DNA of 64,000 nt from positions 82,009 through 146,008 of the forward strand of contig JBKJNY010000155.1 in assembly GCA_046593355.1 (NCBI GenBank). The letters run 5' to 3'. Below, piece after piece: positions 62,396 to 64,000 of this stretch. The DNA is from SXOA01 sp046593355 (lineage in GTDB: Bacteria; Planctomycetota; Planctomycetia; Pirellulales; Pirellulaceae). Position 1 is the first letter of the stretch. The number at the start of each line of letters is the position of its first letter. The notes below the pieces were generated by a model. That model worked only from the letters and a program-made list of their open reading frames with translations, made no database searches and was not told where the DNA came from. The position numbers and the translations under genes are program-made.

Positions 62396-63448
62396 ATGCT
62401 TTCCCTCCCCCGCCTCGAATCCATCCTCGAAACGCTTCCCCGCCTGACCATCGGCCTGGTCGGCGATCTGTTCCTCGACCGCTATCTCGACATCGAGCCG
62501 GGCATTTGCGAAATGTCCATCGAAACAGGGCTGGAGGCTTATCAGATTCCGCAGATTCGCAATTCGCCGGGGGCGCTCGGCACCGTCCTCAATAATCTGG
62601 CCGCTCTCGGCGTGGGCCTGCTCGTGCCCGCAACGGTGATTGGGGATGACGGACATGGCTACGATCTGCTCAAGGAGGTCCGCAAGCTGCCGGTGGATGC
62701 GTCGCATGTCCTGGCGGTCAGCGACCGGCTCACACCGACCTACACCAAGCCGATGAAACAGGACTTGCAGGGTGTCTGGCAAGAGCTCCATCGGCTCGAT
62801 GTTCGGACCCGCGGCCCGCTTTCCGACGCCGCCACGGCGGAGCTTTGTCGCCGCGTGCGGCAGGTGTTTGAATCCTCGGACGGGCTGATTGTCCTGGATC
62901 AGATTAACGAAGCGGACTGGGGGGTCGTCAATTCTGCGGTCAGAAGTTTGCTACGCGACCTCGCTCAAGAGCATCCTCAAAAGCTCATGTACGTCGACAG
63001 CCGGCAGCACCTCAAAGAGTTCGATTTCGGCGTTCTCAAAGGGAATCGGGCGGAAATCCTGCGTGCCGCCGGTGTTGTCAGCGACCCCGGCGAAATGACG
63101 GAGCAGACCGTTCGCGAAGCTGCCCTCTTACTCGCCAGCCGGACGTCCCGTCCGGTTTTCTGCACGAAGGGAGAGCAAGGAATCCTCGTCACCCAGCCGG
63201 AGCAATCGCCCGAGCTGGTCTCCGGAGTTCCCATCACCGGCCCGGTCGACATCGTCGGCGCGGGAGACGCCGCCACCAGTGGCATCGTCACCTCGCTCCT
63301 CGCCGGCGCATCCCCGCTGGAAGCAGCGGCCGTCGGCAATCTGGTTGCGTCCATCACCGTGCAGCAGCTTGGGACGACGGGGACGGCCTCGCCGGCACAG
63401 GTTCGCAGTCGCTGGCAGGAATCTCAGGCGAAATCGCCGCTTCGTTGA
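62396..63448 (+). CDS. PfkB-family sugar kinase (HldE/RfaE kinase-like)
   Basis: 350 residues. PfkB motifs: TIGLVGDLFLDRYLDIEPG, GTVLNNLAALGVGLLVPATV, VLDQINEADWGVVNS, GNRAEILRAAGVVSDPG, VFCTKGEQGILVT and ITGPVDIVGAGDAATSGIVT, where the Asp of GAGD is the catalytic base. The RfaE-like layout (sugar kinase related to heptose 7-phosphate kinase) suggests phosphorylation of a sugar or sugar-like compound, with the upstream HAD enzyme as a phosphatase. The usual HldE partner genes (heptose isomerase, epimerase) are not in this window. Confidence 0.9.
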   Translation: MLSLPRLESILETLPRLTIGLVGDLFLDRYLDIEPGICEMSIETGLEAYQIPQIRNSPGALGTVLNNLAALGVGLLVPATVIGDDGHGYDLLKEVRKLPVDASHVLAVSDRLTPTYTKPMKQDLQGVWQELHRLDVRTRGPLSDAATAELCRRVRQVFESSDGLIVLDQINEADWGVVNSAVRSLLRDLAQEHPQKLMYVDSRQHLKEFDFGVLKGNRAEILRAAGVVSDPGEMTEQTVREAALLLASRTSRPVFCTKGEQGILVTQPEQSPELVSGVPITGPVDIVGAGDAATSGIVTSLLAGASPLEAAAVGNLVASITVQQLGTTGTASPAQVRSRWQESQAKSPLR

Positions 63449-63505
63449 CGCTGCCCCGTGCTTCGACGAAACTGGATGTACCAACCTGCTCAAAGGCTCT
63501 CCCTC

Positions 63506-64000
63506 ATGAATGACCCTCGCCTCCTCTCTGCCCAACTCGCTTCCCGCCGCCAGTTCCTCAAGAACTGCAACACAGGACTCGGCGGCTTGTTCCTGGGTTC
63601 GCTGCTAGGTTCGTCGTCCGCAATGGGTGCGCCGGCTTCCACGACCGTCCCCATCGACAATCCGCTCACCGCCAAGGCCCCGCCCTTGCCGGCGAAGGTC
63701 AAGCGGGTGATCTATCTGCATATGTCCGGGGCACCGCCGCAGCATGACCTGTGGGACTTCAAGCCGGAATTAGTGAAGCACAACCTGGAGCCCTGCTCCG
63801 ACGAAGTGCTGGCCATCCTCAAAAAAGAGAGGCTGCCGTTCATTGATCTCAATGCTCGCCGGCCGAAGATGCTGGGTACGCCTTACAAGTTCCCCAAGCA
63901 AGGGCAGTCCGGCATCGAAATGAGCGAGGTGTGGAAGGAGTTGCCGCAAGTCGCCGACGAGCTGTGCGTCGTCAAGTCGATGTATACCGACCAGTTCAAT
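63506..64000 (+). CDS. DUF1501 family protein, 3' part outside window
   Basis: Partial, 165 residues visible, ATG 63506. Twin-arginine signal (ASRRQFLKNCNTGLGGLFLG), then KVKRVIYLHMSGAPPQHDLW DUF1501 motif (the usual HGGPSHxD is SGAPPQHD here) and PYKFPKQGQSGIEMSEVWKE, LCVVKSMYTDQFN. Second DUF1501 gene in the window; likely the start of a DUF1501/DUF1553 operon to the right. Confidence 0.9.
   Translation, partial: MNDPRLLSAQLASRRQFLKNCNTGLGGLFLGSLLGSSSAMGAPASTTVPIDNPLTAKAPPLPAKVKRVIYLHMSGAPPQHDLWDFKPELVKHNLEPCSDEVLAILKKERLPFIDLNARRPKMLGTPYKFPKQGQSGIEMSEVWKELPQVADELCVVKSMYTDQFN

Overview
The window looks like chromosomal DNA of a planctomycete (phylum Planctomycetota, probably the Pirellulales or a close relative). 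This is inferred from gene content, not from a marker-gene comparison. The evidence is two DUF1501 proteins, a DUF1549/DUF1553 protein, two large secreted heme-binding (PVC-type CxxCH) beta-propeller proteins, a DUF1080 domain fused to a Ser/Thr kinase, a cysteine-rich YTV-type wall protein, a planctomycete-type ECF sigma factor, and high GC with GTG/TTG starts. Genes lie on both strands in short operons separated by many small palindromic repeats.

Layout. 1-4.7 kb (minus): DUF1501, TPR and DUF1549/1553 operon, preceded by a VapC-type toxin pair. 4.9-9.8 kb (plus): thioredoxin/NHL lipoprotein, MoxR ATPase, DUF58 protein. 9.8-11.1 kb: gene-free and repeat-rich. 11.1-14.7 kb: leucine-rich-repeat membrane protein and FdhF/YdeP-like molybdopterin oxidoreductase. 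14.9-18.4 kb (minus): prenyltransferase-repeat membrane protein and small secreted proteins. 18.7-24.9 kb (plus): adenosylhomocysteinase, lipoprotein, DUF1015, DUF433/DUF5615 toxin-antitoxin pair, three parS sites, parA and parB. 25-30.5 kb: FKBP isomerase, PVC-type cytochrome and SpoIIE-type phosphatase. 30.7-34.1 kb: ECF sigma factor and kinase-DUF1080 fusion. 34.2-38.1 kb: tRNA-Gln, Rex repressor, pseudopilin, YTV protein. 38.8-41.7 kb: wreck of a modification-restriction locus with a PIN two-gene module between its fragments. 42.2-44.3 kb: BtaA/BtaB betaine-lipid enzymes. 45.3-50.5 kb: 1724-residue PVC/DUF1080/FG-GAP protein. 50.7-55.2 kb (minus): YfiR-like protein, CHASE8-like hybrid histidine kinase, HD-GYP regulator. 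55.4-57.5 kb: lipoprotein, small conserved protein, retropepsin-like protease. 57.8-63.4 kb (plus): metallophosphoesterase, CutA, antitoxin, HAD/deoxyhypusine-synthase-like/PfkB set. A second DUF1501 gene runs off the right end.

Functional themes. Several genes serve regulation: an ECF sigma factor next to its probable kinase, a phosphatase with a degenerate receiver, a YfiR-kinase-HD-GYP relay that probably tunes cyclic-di-GMP, and Rex sensing NADH/NAD+. Others serve the envelope: YTV protein, betaine lipid synthesis, PVC-type cytochromes, pseudopilin. parABS marks the chromosome partition locus.

The most unusual signals are non-coding. Two related elements (about 9832-10453 and 38265-38708) share a minus-strand promoter (TTGACT, 17 bases, TAAACT), a boxA-like antitermination motif (CTCTTTGACAA or TTCTTTGACAA) and GATAC palindromes. 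A third promoter-boxA unit (50525-50744) carries one 36-base sequence shaped like a CRISPR repeat. Palindromic repeats have also inserted in frame into coding genes.
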